Shown: positions 11,474 through 24,121 of the stretch, in pieces
How positions within the stretch are numbered: the first letter of the stretch is position 1
How the letters are laid out: the number at the start of each line of letters is the position of its first letter
NCBI GenBank assembly: GCA_050084985.1
Contig: JBITNC010000002.1
Location: 34,162,001-34,226,000, forward strand
DNA: 64,000 nucleotides
Reading direction: 5' to 3'
DNA from: Nageia nagi
Taxonomy: Eukaryota > Pinophyta
Position numbers and translations under genes: made by a program
Notes under the pieces: model-generated
The model's database searches: none
The model's input: the letters and a program-made list of their open reading frames with translations, nothing else
What the model was told of the DNA's origin: nothing

Positions 11474-11659
11474 ACTTCTGGGGCACTATGAACTCAATTT
11501 TGTTATGGTTTTTGATGGTTAGTTGGTGGTCATTTGTATATTTTAGTGAGATCTTATTTAGCATCATGGTGTTCCATAGGGTATTCTCAATTCCACCCAA
11601 CCTCTTTTGTATGAAAAATATTTTTGTAATATAAAAGCCTTTTTCATTTAAAAAAAAAT

Positions 11660-13946
11660 CTTAATTAAATAATTTAAACCCTAATCTTATCTAATACTTA
11701 TTATATGTAAGTACATTTAGTAACATCATTTCATTTAATATCATTAAATATTATTTAATATTATCTTTGATCATTTGATATTATTTATTATTATTATAAT
11801 ATGATATCATTTATATAATTTAATATTCAAAACTATAATTTAATTATATCTATTATTATTTAAAACTAGTTTACTTTAATAATATTCATTGCACTTTAGT
11901 TTTATAATTTTACTTATTTATTATCTTTATTAAAAAAATTAATTTACATTTATTTAAAATAATAAATAATCAAATTACTCTTTTCCCCAACATCTATGTT
12001 TGAGGAATACATGATAACTTGTAAATAGATACAAATTTGATTATGAAAAAAATTTAAATTGTATTGAGCATCACACAATATGTAGAGAGGGTGCTTGGTT
12101 ATATAAGAAAAGAGGAAAGATGGTTGTAGGTAAGAAGTTATAACTAAGATGGTTGTAGGTAATAAGGTATATATAAAATATGATAACTTTCATAACAAAT
12201 CCTTTTTCATATTGGTGCAATATACTATAGCTATTAAATCTTGATGGTTCCAAGTTGTTTCAAAATCTTGAAATAGAAGATAAAAAGTATGAATCTTTAA
12301 GAAATGATGAACAAGTAAAAACACACAAACATTAAATCCTACAATTATGGAGTGAATATTGACTTGCAATATGTTCTTTAAATGTATGTTGTTATCAACT
12401 ATATTACTAAATATGCAACAAAAGCTGAGAAAAAATCTAAAATATATCAACATAGATTGCTATGAATTGTAAATATAATTAATATTAATTATTCAATAAC
12501 AAGAGCATATAAACATATTCAAAATAAAATACTTATTGAAAGAGATATGTAGGAGTATGAGAAACATATTATATATTATTAGAATTTCCATTAGTTGAGT
12601 GTATTAGATTTTTTATTCTTCTTAATGTTGGATGAAAAGTTTTTAAAGAGGTATAAAAAAGTGATGAACATGAAAATGAAAGATAATTTAAAAATTAATT
12701 GATAAATATATTTGTCAACCCTACATAATAAATTGCACTTATTGGTATATCTACATCATTGTTATTTAGTTCTATGTGAAAAATATCGTTAATGGTAATA
12801 TTTGATAAAAAGAAGCTACTATGAGGGTATTTCCATAATTTAACACAAGTTTTGAATGAAAATAAAAAAAATATTGATTTTTATTTGTCTAAGTTATTAA
12901 TTTACAAATAATTTGTAAGTATAGAAATATATATCTGACTTGATGATAGAATAATCATAGAAGTTGGAAGTCATTCAACTATAACCCTTGGCATATTGAG
13001 AGAATAACTAATCCCAATAATATATTGCATTACAATGATTTAGAATATTATTATTTTCAAGCAATTAAATAAAGCACAATTGAGCATGAATGGGAAATTA
13101 TATTCAAGCTACATCATGGGAAATCATGGAAGTGATTTAAATAGATATCTTAAGCATAAGAGATTTGGACAAACAAGAATTATGGAATGATAAATATCAA
13201 GGAGAATAACCATAATGAGGAAAATGGATCATTCATTATAAATGATATACCTTCAAATTATTCCTATGAAATCCTAAGCATAAATCATAAATAAACTAAT
13301 GATATAATCATGAGTTATCATATTCATAATCAAAATGTATAACATTTACACATAAGAAGTCATTGAACAATGAAAATAGTAAAATCCTATCTCATCAACA
13401 TAATTTGTTGAGCACTTGAAGATATCCTATCTTCATAATGTTACCCACTTTATTAACTATACTAATAGGATGTGCTGCATTCAACATTGATTCAATTACA
13501 ATAAATGGAAGATTTCATATTCTTATTATTCACTTCAATAAATTAGAGGGAATAAAATTAAAATATTTTCAAGAATAGGTACACCATATAAGATATACAT
13601 ATTGGTTAATGAGACAAAATTTATAGGGAAACTTGTTAGAACATATAGATTTCTATCCTCATCAAGCATTTTCAAAAAGTTCAATCATATGCTTTAAAGG
13701 AAGATGAATCATTTTGATATGTAATTTGGCATATTTACCACATGTTATGTGTAAACCACTTTATGCTAGTGATAAATATACAAAAGTATAGTAATATGAG
13801 TTTTCAACTTGTAGACTAAAAATAATGCATAAATAGTAAATCAAAGCACTATTTTCCTACAATGTAATATTGAAGTATATATCAAAAATATGGCATCATT
13901 ACGAACATGATAAATGAGATATCTTCATCCACATACATACATACAT

Positions 13947-14005
<59 letters not shown>

Positions 14006-14935
14006 ACAGGATCACACATTAATCACAACAATATACCATGAGAAATGAACATCGTTAATAGCCTTAGAGAAGCACACCATTAATAGCTTGAAATATGCAA
14101 ATCTAGAAGAAGGAATTGAAATGCACAATGTAAGGTGAAGCATGTAGCAAATATATGAATGGGTAGTGTTATGAAACACCTTTTTGGTTGGGTAAAATGA
14201 TGTATTTTTTAATCTTTTCTTTGGACCTCTACCCTTGATAGATTATATTACCTTTGATATTATTTTATAGAAACATTTTGATCCTCTTTAATTATTGGGA
14301 TCATTGCATGTTACATTGTTGGTGGTGTCTTTCTTGATATTTGACACCTCTTACATTATACAATGGTCTATTACATTGATTACATCACCTTAGCTATATT
14401 TTAACCATTTTTATAAAAAATATTTCTTGGAGTTATAAAATGAATTATTTAATACAAGGAAATTCATTTTTATATGTCTAAATTTTACCCCTCTTTGGAG
14501 GTTTGGTTGAAGAAATGAGATTACACATCTAAAGAAGAAGTATATAAGAAATTTTTGAAATCTTTGAACTCTTTATACAACATTTCCATTTGATGATGAG
14601 GGTCCTTTGCTTCCCTTTTTTGACTTAGTTACCCCAGGAAAGCTCCCTAAGTGGTGTAGCCAAGATAAAATCTAAAGAATTGTATTTTTTTTCCTCTTAT
14701 GCTATCCAAAAATGAATCTGATTACTCCTTTTATTTTTGATACTCCAAAATCTTATATTATAACATCCATGTTTTGATACAAAGGTGGTCCCTTAATTTC
14801 AGCTCTTAGTTGTTTGATATAAATACCACTATCATCATCCAAATAGTTTGTAACATCAACAACATGAATTGTACTTCATTTGATTTCCTTATTTTGATGT
14901 AGGTACCTTTAAAAAGTGTTAGATATACCTTGCAT
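11660..14935. other. AT-rich spacer without gene
   Basis: No coding signature is recognised. A (TA)n tract lies at about 13,949-13,999. The part beyond about 14,200 may be the LTR or 3' untranslated end of the minus-strand Tat-type element that follows, but no LTR boundary could be fixed. Confidence 0.45.
13949..13999. repeat. (TA)n microsatellite
   Basis: About 50 bases of TA preceded by a short CATA run (CATACATACATACATA). Confidence 0.95.
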
Positions 14936-14939
14936 GAAA

Positions 14940-15295
14940 ATATTTTGGATACATAATGAGTTGCATCGTCCATTAATGATGATTCAATATCAATAATCTA
15001 CTTATAGTTGTATCACTAATTTGTCTTTTAAGTGAGTGAACTCTCACTAGCCATAATAATAGTGATCGATGATTATATGTTTTATGTCTATGATCCTGAT
15101 ACGTTATGCTTTTTATGACTCAAAGAAAAACCAAGTGGATACATAGTAAGTTTCATCATCCATTAAGGATGAATCAATGTCAACATATTTCTCACATCTA
15201 CATCATCGATTTAACTTTTAAGTGAGTGAACTCTCAATAGCCATATCAATGACCATCCATAACCTAGCATTTTATGTCCATGTTCCATAGACATC
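14940..15295. repeat. Direct repeat, two copies about 190 bp apart
   Basis: GGATACATAATGAGTT... (about 14,948) and GGATACATAGTAAGTT... (about 15,137) begin two diverged copies. Both include TTTTAAGTGAGTGAACTCTCA and, later, TTTTATGTC. Position suggests it belongs to the 3' end of the adjacent minus-strand retroelement. Confidence 0.65.
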
Positions 15296-15639
15296 ATACT
15301 ATCTTTTTTTAATTTTTTTTTGTAAACATATATTTTTTACATTGATAACAACATACAAACAATAATGGATGTCATTTACAACATTGTAACCATCAATAAA
15401 TTATAGAAATAAAGATAGAACATAAAGTATATGTACCTTGTGTAAGATATTCATTATTTTGTAAGGTACAAAGCCATGATATTACATAGAAAAGCATTTA
15501 AGATGCATGGTATTGAAGATTTTTGGTTCTTCTCTACATCTATATATGATAACTTGTGAGCTCTTAATCTTGTTTTATCAATGAAAATAAATGGACCTAA
15601 CCATTAGTTCAAACTTTGCTTTCACTTCATCATTTGTAA

Positions 15640-16510
15640 CTATTTTGTTGCTATTTCTTTCAACATAAAGTATCCTATTATAAACTCTTTTGGTTTCATT
15701 TTCTTATCAAATTCCCTCTTTACCTTTGCATGATATGCCTTTTGGTGTTCAATTCCCTTTATTCTCTTTTCATCAAGTATTTTTAATTGTTGTAATCTTG
15801 CATTTCTTGCTTCTTCATATGCTATGTCTCTTTGTAGTGATATTCTTAGCGATGGTATCTCCAACTCTAATGGTACAACAACTTCATCTCCATAAACTAA
15901 TGAAAATTGTGTTGCCCTAGTGGCTATTATAATACTTGTTTATATGCTCAAAGTGCATAAGGTCATTGTTCAAGCTAATATACTTTGTATCTATCCCATG
16001 TTTTTGCCAAAATGCTTTTTATAGTTTTATTTGATACTTTCTCTTAACAATTCCTTTGAGGATAATATATTGAATAAAATGTTTGAGTAATATGAATTTT
16101 TTTGCAAAAGGCTTTCATATATTTACCCTTAAAATTTGGCCCATTATTCATGATTAATCTTTGAAGCACACCAAACCTTGTGATGATATTTTCAACCAAG
16201 AAAGCAATGATTTTATCTTGTGTAACTGATTTCATTGGAATAGCTTCAACCCACTTTGTAGTAAAAATTTGCAACTATGATAATGAATATATGATATTCC
16301 CTTAAATATGGATTAATAACCCCAATCAAATCTAAGTTGCAAATGGCCATGGTGAAACTATGGAATTCAATTCTTGAGTTGGTTATTTTTCTAAATTTGA
16401 ATATTTTTGATATTGCAAGCAACTCTTAACATAATTTTTGCAATTCTCCTCCATTGTAGGCCAATAGTAACCAATTACCAAAACCTTGGTGTACAATACT
16501 TTTACAAAAA
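15640..16510 (-). pseudogene. Integrase part of an old Tat/Ogre-type Ty3/gypsy element (interrupted)
   Basis: The minus strand gives NSIVSPWPFAT-type linker sequence near 16,350. It then gives the integrase core TKWVEAIPMKSVT with IITRFGVLQ and MNNGPNFKG (16,274-16,044), where the usual catalytic D of the DN(G/A) box is replaced. The C-terminal integrase tail, EEARNARLQQLKILDEKRI (15,864-15,640), is typical of Tat-type elements. Stops and frame changes occur throughout. The matching RNase H part lies beyond the inserted element at 22,500-23,160, so the two halves were once contiguous. Confidence 0.8.
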
Positions 16511-16515
16511 AGTTA

Positions 16516-16925
16516 TGTTATGATGCTATGAATATGAAAGGGAAATATTGCAAAAATGTAAATGAATATTGATTTGAATAGAAAAATGATAACTAATATA
16601 ATGGAAATAATAGAGTATGCATTGATAAGTAGAGTAAAAAATAACAACAATAAGCAGATAAGGATAAGATTTTACTAAATAGTAATAGAATCATAGGCCG
16701 CTTCAAGGAAGATACCTCCTTAAAAATTCAAAAGTGAAAAATAATGTAAAAGATGCCTTTCTCCACACACTTATACCTATGTATAATATACTAATCCTAA
16801 CCCTAATAGTCATACAAAATTGGGCCCTACTCTTATAATCATAATATTATGGTTATAATATAGGTTGATAATTTAATTAAAATACTAATACTAACACTAA
16901 AATGTTAAGATGTGGGATCCTAACA
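16516..16925 (-). repeat. 3' LTR of the nested gypsy element
   Basis: Same length and ends as the LTR at 22,069-22,478, with scattered substitutions. The polypurine tract lies just inside it: read on the minus strand, AAGAGGGGTGGCA directly precedes TGTTAGGATCC. Confidence 0.93.
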
Positions 16926-17099
16926 TGCCACCCCTCTTAGCATGAAGCTTTGTCCTTAAAACATGAAGTGTGAAAACTATTGCATCTTCTAGTGCCATGC
17001 CTTGCCACTGTATAAGGACTCCTATGATGGAGTGGTTATGAATATATCATGAATGTTGATCTAGAATTACCTCAAGTATGACTACCATTGATCCATCCT

Positions 17100-18140
17100 C
17101 TACCAACTCAAGTAATTTTGTCTAAACTTGAACCTTCAATCTAACCACTTTCTTGAGATAGAAGACATGAAACACTAGGTGAATCTTGGAAGAAGTAGGA
17201 AGCTTCAATTTGTATGTAGTTGGGCCAATGCACTATAACATCTTGTAGGGACCATAAAACTTTGGGGCCAATTTTTGAGAGCCTTGTATTTTTAAGAATT
17301 TTTGGCAATAAGGTTGCAACCTTAGAAAGACCATGTCATCTACCTAGAACTTCCTTTTGATACATTAATGATTAGCCTATTATTTCATATGGTGTTGGGC
17401 TATCTGAAGGTTATATTTGAGCAAATGAAGATATCATATTGAGTAACTAATGCTGAATGAACTGCCTAAACTCTACTGGTACTTGCAACATACGAGGTGA
17501 CTATTGGTGGAGCTTGACCATACACTACTTCATAAGGGGTCATCTTGCTAGCAAAATGATAAGATGTACTATACCACCACTCATCCAAGGGAAGCCAAAA
17601 AGCCCAATGCATAGGTTGTGTTGAAGTAAAACAACATAAAATATTTTTAAACATTTGTTGACAATTTTAGTCTGACCATCAGTTTACGGGTGATATGCTG
17701 AGCTCATGTTTAATTGGTTACCTTACAGCTTGAAAAGCTCTTACCAAAAATGGCTTGTAAAAGTGGGATCATGATCACTAACAATCATATCTGGCATGCC
17801 ATGTAGTTTAAAAATTGTATCCAAGAATAATTATGCCATTGTCACTACCTTGTAGGGATGAGCCAATGAACAAAAATAAGCATATTTGGATAACTAATCA
17901 ACCACCACTAGAATAACTAATTTACCATTGGATTTAGGAAGGCTTTCAATGAAATCCATTGAGATATCGATCCATGTATGATTAGGTATGGGAAGAGGTT
18001 GAAGGAGTCTTAGAGTACCCACTATCTCGCCCTTTTATCATTGACACACATCACAAGCTACTACAAACTGCTTGATATCCAATTTATACCTACCCAATAG
18101 AATGACTGTGCCACTCACTTATAAGTTTTCAAAAATCCAT
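17100..18140 (-). pseudogene. Integrase of the nested gypsy element, decayed
   Basis: Readable blocks on the minus strand: [20 protein letters not shown] (about 17,940-18,000), VSDHDPTFTSHFWQELF (about 17,730-17,800), WLPLDEWWYSTSYH with MTPYEVVYGQAPP (17,500-17,600), and the C-terminal KLAPKFYGPYK...HLVFHVFYLKK block (about 17,130-17,270). This is the gypsy integrase catalytic core and GPY/F-type tail. I see no clear chromodomain before the LTR. Frames are broken in several places. Confidence 0.85.
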
Positions 18141-18379
18141 CATATTCTAATGTAGGTGTGGAATGCAATTTGGAAGGTATTTTTGATTTAGATTTTGAAG
18201 GAGATAGTAACAAAATTCAACCTTTGAATCTCAAAATACCATCATGCCATGTGTGGTGTGGTTTACTCATGGGGTCTTGAGTGATTTTTTTTAACAATTC
18301 TTGGATGGAGCTATTGTTTTCCCACTCTTGTTTAACTTTATCCAACCATTGAGGAATAGGAGATGAAAGGGCTTATAAT

Positions 18380-19455
18380 GCTACTTGATTTTCAAATTTT
18401 TTGGATAGAGCATTAACAACCACATTCTCTTTACCTTTATGATATATTATCCCATAATCGTACCCTAATAGTTTGGTCACCCTTTTTTGTTGCTTAAGCA
18501 TAGAAATACTTTGCTCAATAAAAAATTTCAAACTGTGATGATCCATGAGGATGATGAAATGGTCTCTAGCATTGAATTACATGAATTATGGCAAGCATTT
18601 CTTTTTCATAGGTGGATTTACCCAAATTTTTACCTAAGAGTGCTCTACTAGTGAATGACAAGGGATGCCCCTCCTATATTAATACTACCCTGATTCCTAC
18701 TCTATAAGCATCACTTTCTATCACAAAGGTTTTAGAAAAATCTGGCATTATTAATATTGGGTGGTACACATCGCATCCTTGAGCTTAAGGAAAGCTACCT
18801 CAGCTTGAGGGGACCATTGGAATGAATTATTTTTCAACAACATGGTTAGAGGTGTTGTAATCTTACCATAATCCTTCACAAATTTCTTATAATATCTTGT
18901 CAACCCCAAGAATCCTTAGAGACTTTTCAAAGATGTAGGATCAGACTAGTTCTGCATGTTAGTAATTTTTTGTGGATCCACCTTAACTCCCTCTTCAGAT
19001 ATAATATGGCCTAAGTAATCAATTTCCATCTTACTAAATAATTTTTTATATTTTTTTTGCATATAGCCAGTGTTCCTTCAAAATTTGTAAGGTTTGGTCA
19101 ACATGTGCCATATGTTCTTGCCATGTCTTACTGTAGATCAAGATATCATCAAAGAAAACTAAAATGAACTTCCCGAGAAATGAACAAAACACCTAATTCA
19201 TTAAAATTTGAAATATGGATGGAGCATTTGTGAGGCCAAAAGGCATGACCAAGAACTCATAATGGCCCTCATGAGTGTGAAATGTAATTTTTGGTATATC
19301 CTCCTCCTTGAGGTAGATTTGGTGATACCTAGATCATAGGTCCAACTAGAAAAAATATCTTGCCCCATGTAGTTCATCCAATAATTCATCAATGATTGAT
19401 ATGGGAAATTTGTCTTTGATGGTAATTTTGTTGAGGGCCCTGAAATCCACACACA
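18380..19455 (-). pseudogene. Reverse transcriptase and RNase H of the nested gypsy element, decayed
   Basis: From about 19,440: [15 protein letters not shown] (the degenerate FPIP-DELLDEL block), then FDDILIYSKTW near 19,130-19,165, which keeps the catalytic Asp pair in an F-x-D-D form. GHIISEEGVKVDPQKI and [13 protein letters not shown] follow (about 18,880-19,020). RNase H is readable around 18,400-18,560 (DHHSLKFFIEQ, then HKGKENVVVNALSKK; an expected Asp is Asn). Multiple stops break the frame. The pair copies element RNA into DNA. Confidence 0.88.
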
Positions 19456-19966
19456 TACACCATGATAAATATTTCTTACAAACCAATATAATTGGAGAAG
19501 AATATGGGTTATGCTAGGTTGGATTACTCCTGCATCTAATATTTTCTAAACTAATTTTTCAATTTTATTTTTTTGTAAACAAGGATACCAATAAGGATGA
19601 ATGTTTGGTGGTTGACTTCTTGGCACCAATTGGATAGCATGATCATGAGATCGTTGGGGTGGTAATCTTGTTGGTTCCTCAAAGGCACATGCATGCTTAC
19701 TCAAGAATGATTGCAAGTCCCTAGGCTCTATGACTTCAGATTCGATTATTACTAAAGAGTAGAACTATGCAAACAATCCCTTCCCAATTTTTTGTAGGAT
19801 CTTTTCCATGTGATGGGAGCTCACAATTCATGAAGGTCCAACCTATAATCCCCTAAGAGTATGCTCTTATTCAACTATATTGAAGGTCATCCATAGCTCT
19901 ACAAAATTCCAATTCATGGTGCCCAAAGTCCTTAGCCATATCACCATAAAAACTATATCACATCCC

Positions 19967-20200
19967 CTAAGTGGTAAAGCATACATGTTGCTTTTCAAAG
20001 TATAGTGGCCCATGCTCAATTTGACATGTGCCTTTACATGCTATTTTTCTTCCATTACCAATCATAACCATAAAATTATTTGTAAAGTGTATGTAACAGT
20101 CAATAGCCTTAGCTACTAGTGGATCAATGAAATTATGAGTACTTCTTGAATCCAACAACATGATGAGAGTGCACTTTTTAAAAAACCCTTTGATATTCAT
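19967..20200 (-). pseudogene. Aspartic protease domain of the nested gypsy element, decayed
   Basis: LLDSRSTHNFIDPLVAKA is the D-S/T-G active-site region of gypsy proteases (normally LxDSGSTHNFI). The catalytic loop Gly is replaced by Arg (DSRST), which should inactivate it. It follows gag closely, as in gag-pol fusions of this family. The role is polyprotein processing. Confidence 0.8.
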
Positions 20201-20203
20201 ATT

Positions 20204-21298
20204 TTAAGGGGTATTAATTCTTGTTAATGCATTGTAAGAGATAATTGAAGCCTCCTCATCTGGAATTTCCTTTGTAGCCTCTTCAGGTGCACTCTCATAT
20301 TCCTCCTCACTAGGAGCATCAACATTAAGCAAATATAACTTTTGTTGAGTATAATGATGACCAAAAATAAATTTCTTATCATAATTATAGCACAAACCCT
20401 TCTTTTGATGCTCTTCCATTTCCTCCCACATCAACTTCTTAGTTTGCATTATGTGATTCGATGGTGGGGCACTTGTGTTATTAGAGGAGTGGGAATTATT
20501 ATGTGTTTTTGTGAATGGGAGTCTTACATTTCATTGATGAGCATTGGCTTTATCTTTAATGAGCTTTGCCAAGGTAATAGCATCCATCATAGTTTAGGAT
20601 TAAACATTTTGACCTCTAGTTTAATTTCTTCCTTTAATCCATTGATAAAACAACTTGTGAAAAATACATCATCCAACCCCTCTGTGTGATTTGCTACTTT
20701 CTCAAATTAATTTTGGTATTTTTTGACTATTATGGTTTGATGTAACTTGATCAATGCCCTATGAAATCTTCATAGTCACTAGGACCAAAATAGATCAATA
20801 ATTGTTGAGTAAATTCATCCCATGAAGGAGCAAGATGAGTTTTTGAGTACCACTGGTGCCATTGGAGAGCCTCATGATCCAAATGAAAAGTTTCCATGTG
20901 CACTTTCAATTCTTCTTGAACTTTGGTTCAATGTTAAATACTATACAGACTTATAAATCCAACCAATGGGATCATCTCCATCAAAAATCAGGAAAAATCC
21001 AATTTGGATGTGTGTGGAAGAATGAAACCACCTTGTTAGCCATGAAATTTATGATGATACCCCTATGTATTTGTTAACTATCTTGATTGTTGTGAACTGG
21101 GTGCATTGTTGGTATGACTGATACTTAGTTGGACACTATCACACTTATTGTCAATGGTTTGTATTTGGGTTTCTAGTTATCAAATTTCAGCCCTAAATGT
21201 CCCAGTAAGTGTATCTACCATTTGTTGGATCATAGTCTAAAATGTCATCATGGTAGGATCATCTTGTGCTTCTATTTGGGATCTTGTCTCAAGTGCCA
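20204..21298 (-). pseudogene. gag of the nested gypsy element, decayed
   Basis: The start codon is at 21,298-21,296 (MALETRSQIEAQ). A retrotransposon-gag core is readable around 20,750-20,870 (WYSKTHLAPSWDEFTQQLL, then YFGPSDYEDF). A zinc-knuckle remnant (GLCYNYDKKFIFGHHYTQQK) lies near 20,330-20,400; its second Cys is now Tyr and its last is lost. Gag would form the particle and bind RNA. Several in-frame stops, one early, make it non-functional. Confidence 0.85.
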
Positions 21299-22053
21299 TT
21301 TTTGAAAATTGCTATTTCTAAGCTACTATTTTTGGAAATTGCTATTTTTAAAAAGTGCCCAAAAAAGTGTATGGGTGTAATATACCAAAATGATCAACTC
21401 AAAAAGATGATCATAATGGGCTAGGTCTATTGATGATGATTTTTAGAATCCTAAACATTTTTTACGTATGTGGGTCTATTTGCTTTTGTTAACAAATACT
21501 AAAATGATACAAATTTTTAGTTATTTAGTTCTGAAGGTTTTGCTACCTTTGAACTGCTATTTTTGGTGGCTCTAAAAAATTGCATGTCATACATTCTACC
21601 TCCTAAATTAAGGTTTTTTATGTGAAAGAACAATTCTAGGGTAAGGATTATCTACTCTATAGGCTTGTCTAAACACCCCTTCTATCCATATTTTGTAAGG
21701 AAAGAGGCTATAGAGATGGGTTCTATGACAAGTAACTTTCTAGTGATACTTGCTGGTGCACTATAGTTTATAGATAGTTAACACAACTTCCTACCTAGTT
21801 TTTATTTATAGCCTAGATAATCTCTGCTATACCTTTTGTTACATGGAGTTCGATTCTATGTAGGGTTCTATCTAAGGCCTAGGTATTGGTGTAGAGTTTT
21901 TTGCACCTCAATTCACACATAGCTTTATGGGCAAGTGCACTTAGCCAAAAATGATAGATCCTTCTGGATATTTTAAAACCCCTGGTACAAGGTTTCTAGC
22001 TTAGACCTCTAAGATTTTTTTTTGGTTTTCATGTAGTAGAATGGCCCTAGAAA

Positions 22054-22067
22054 GATCTTTGATACCA
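22054..22067 (-). other. Primer-binding site of the nested gypsy element
   Basis: TGGTATCAAAGATC on the minus strand lies one base after the 5' LTR. Its first eight bases fit the 3' end of initiator Met tRNA, the usual primer in plants. Confidence 0.75.
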
Positions 22068-22068
22068 A

Positions 22069-22478
22069 TGTTATGATGCTATGAATATGAAAGGGAAATA
22101 TTGTAGAAATGTAAATAAATATTGATTTGAATAGGAAAATGACAACTAATCTAGTGGAAATAACAGAGCATGCATTGATAAGTAGAACACAAAATAATAA
22201 TAATAAGCAGATAAGGATAGGATTTTACTAAATAGTAATAGAATCATAGGTCGCATTGAGGGGCTACCTCCTTACAACTCTAAAAGTAAAAAATAATGTT
22301 CAATATGCCTTTCTCCACATACTTCTACCTATTTATAAGATACTAACCCTAACCCTAATGGTCATGCAAAATCAGGCCCCACCCTTATAATCACAATATT
22401 ATGGTTTACAATATAGGTCGATAATTTAATTAAAATACTAATACTAACATTAAAATGTTAGGATGTGGCATCCTAACA
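22069..22478 (-). repeat. 5' LTR of the nested gypsy element
   Basis: On the minus strand it starts TGTTAGGATGCC and ends CATCATAACA. A short telomere-like CCCTAACCCTAA lies inside (near 22,335) and is an LTR sequence, not a telomere. Confidence 0.93.
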
Positions 22479-22499
22479 AGTGACCTCCACACAATCCAT

Positions 22500-23160
22500 C
22501 ATGTGCTTATTCTAATGCTATTATTATTTCATGTTATGTTAGACATATCAAAAGAGCTCCATCAAATGATATTTTATACAAAACTTCCGTAATAATCACA
22601 TACTTGATAGCTATCCCTTTTAGTCTAACCCTTTTATTTCTATCATAGCCCTCTAGAATTTTTTTATCTTTCAAAAATTATAAATATCAACATACCATTA
22701 TTGAGTATCACTTTTTAGAGAAAGAAAACATGTATGTACTTCATCTACTTGGTCAAGGTAAGAAGGTGTACCAAGTTTTCTAATATTAAAAATAGTTTTT
22801 TCATCTTCTATATCAATTGGTGCCAATGAATCTGCATTTACCATTGCATCTATAGACCTATTATTATTCCTTGTAATATTTTGAATACTATACCTATCAA
22901 ACTCATCAAGCAATTTAGTAACCACTATCTTTTATAGTTTTAATTTCTTATCTTTGGTATTATATGTATCATTGAATTGATTTACAATAATTTATGAATC
23001 ACCATATATTTCCAAATCTTTTATTTTCATATATACAACTACTTTCAAATCCAAAATTAGAGCTTTATATTTTGCCATGTTGTTAGTGTAGGCCAAGTTT
23101 ATATGCCATAAGGATTACCTCATTAAAAGGTGATACTAGAACAATACATGCACCTTCCCC
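22500..23160 (-). pseudogene. RNase H part of the outer Tat/Ogre-type element
   Basis: The minus strand reads KYKALILDLKVVVYMKIKD, then LEIYGDS (about 22,995-23,065), the Tat-type RNase H motif. FDRYSIQNITRNNNRSIDAM (22,840-22,900) follows and is the H-x-x-R-x-x-N-x-x-A-D-A region in altered form. Its continuation into integrase lies at 16,510-15,640 on the other side of the nested insertion. Stops are present and the element is dead. Confidence 0.8.
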
Positions 23161-23215
23161 ATAAGTCCATTTAGATCAATCAAAATACAATGTACAGGTT
23201 GTAGGTGTGAGGCAT

Positions 23216-24121
23216 AATTGCATTCAAGCTACTAGATCCCTCTCCATCAAATCCTCCTCGATGTCTCTCATTGAACTTAGCTAACATATTGGTAGCTTGT
23301 TTAGTGAGAGTATTCGATAGTTGAATCAATCCCTCTAATGTTGAAATCACTCTAGAACTAAGAACAATAGTAGGAATAGTAGATCCAATACAAGGGATAA
23401 GAGGTGAAACATGAATAGGTTGATTAGGATCAACCTGTGCCCTTAGCCTATCTTGTGGACAAGCAAGACCAACACCATGAGATAGTCTAATATCAAATTA
23501 GTTTGGTTTTTTATGTAATATAAACTCTTTATGCAATTTATTCAAAAAATACAATAGGATATTGTTCCCATTTCCATGTTAGGCTTGATCTGATACCATC
23601 CACCATCTATTCCAAAAATGATGGGCTATCTCAAGATGGGTACACCACCTAATACTAATTCTTTGTTTACTAGGTAAGATTGGCTATTTGGTTTTGGAAT
23701 CAATGAAGTATTCAGATATTATTTTTTTAGTAATTTTTAGGTCATATATATTCTTAAAGGAGTGACCATCTTCATAAAACCATCTAACCTCCTCTCTTGA
23801 TTGGTTATAATGATCAATACCCTCATCCAAGGACCTAACAATATCAACTATGGTATGCATTGCAGATACAAACCATGGCATATGGGGGGGGGGGGGATAT
23901 CACTACCATAAGTATAGAGTGCACTAATTGTATCCTATAAGACATTGATATTTTGAGTAATAGTTACTCTAAGATGATCTTAATTTGATTGAGGGGCTAG
24001 GGGGGGGGAGGTTTCATGAGGTGGACTAAAGGGTGCCTATAGGGGGTTCTCATCATATGGACTATGGGGTGGAGATTTGGGGTTTTCATGATTTGGAGGG
24101 GGTGGAGGTGGGGGATCCATG
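23216..24121 (-). pseudogene. gag-like remnant at the left edge of duplication copy A
   Basis: The minus-strand ATG at 24,121 starts a proline-rich N-terminus (MDPPPPPPPNHENP), then SPYDENP. Further in are a WFVSAM-type segment (23,881-23,684) and TLEGLIQLSNTLTKQATNM with KFNERHRGG (about 23,250-23,350). It directly abuts RNase H sequence, so protease and reverse transcriptase are deleted. I call it gag from position and composition; it is too decayed for a firm family assignment. Stops interrupt it, for example in the Pro-rich part. Confidence 0.6.
23884..23896. repeat. Poly-G run
   Basis: Thirteen consecutive G bases. The corresponding place in copy B (about 48,630) has only five, so this is a copy-specific expansion. 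Confidence 0.85.

Larger units (their letters stand above)
5895..11655 (+). mobile_element. Dead LINE (L1-type non-LTR retrotransposon)
   Basis: The order is that of plant L1 elements: a gag-like ORF1 ending in a zinc knuckle, an apurinic-type endonuclease, a reverse transcriptase, a C-terminal region, and a short A-rich tail at about 11,650 after GTAATATAAAAGCCTTTTTC. All parts share the plus strand and their expected spacing, but every frame is cut by stops and frameshifts. No target duplication was identified, so the 5' boundary is approximate and the element may be 5'-truncated. Confidence 0.85.
16516..22478 (-). mobile_element. Full-length, coding-dead Ty3/gypsy LTR retrotransposon nested in an older element
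   Basis: Two 410-bp LTRs (16,516-16,925 and 22,069-22,478) have matching ends (TGTTATGATG... and ...TCCTAACA on the plus strand). Flanks are AGTTA on the left and AGTGA on the right, a 5-bp target duplication with one later change. On the minus strand the order is 5' LTR, primer-binding site, gag, protease, reverse transcriptase, RNase H, integrase, polypurine tract, 3' LTR: the Ty3/gypsy order. All coding parts carry many stops and frameshifts. It was inserted between the RNase H and integrase regions of a Tat-type element in the same orientation. Confidence 0.93.

Noticed and set aside
20342-21077. Plus-strand frames of 73-115 codons
   Set aside because: Both are antisense to gag of the minus-strand gypsy element.
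22325-22350. Telomere-like CCCTAACCCTAA (also a similar string near 16,797)
   Set aside because: Only two units, at the same position in both LTRs of the gypsy element, so it is LTR sequence and not an interstitial telomere.
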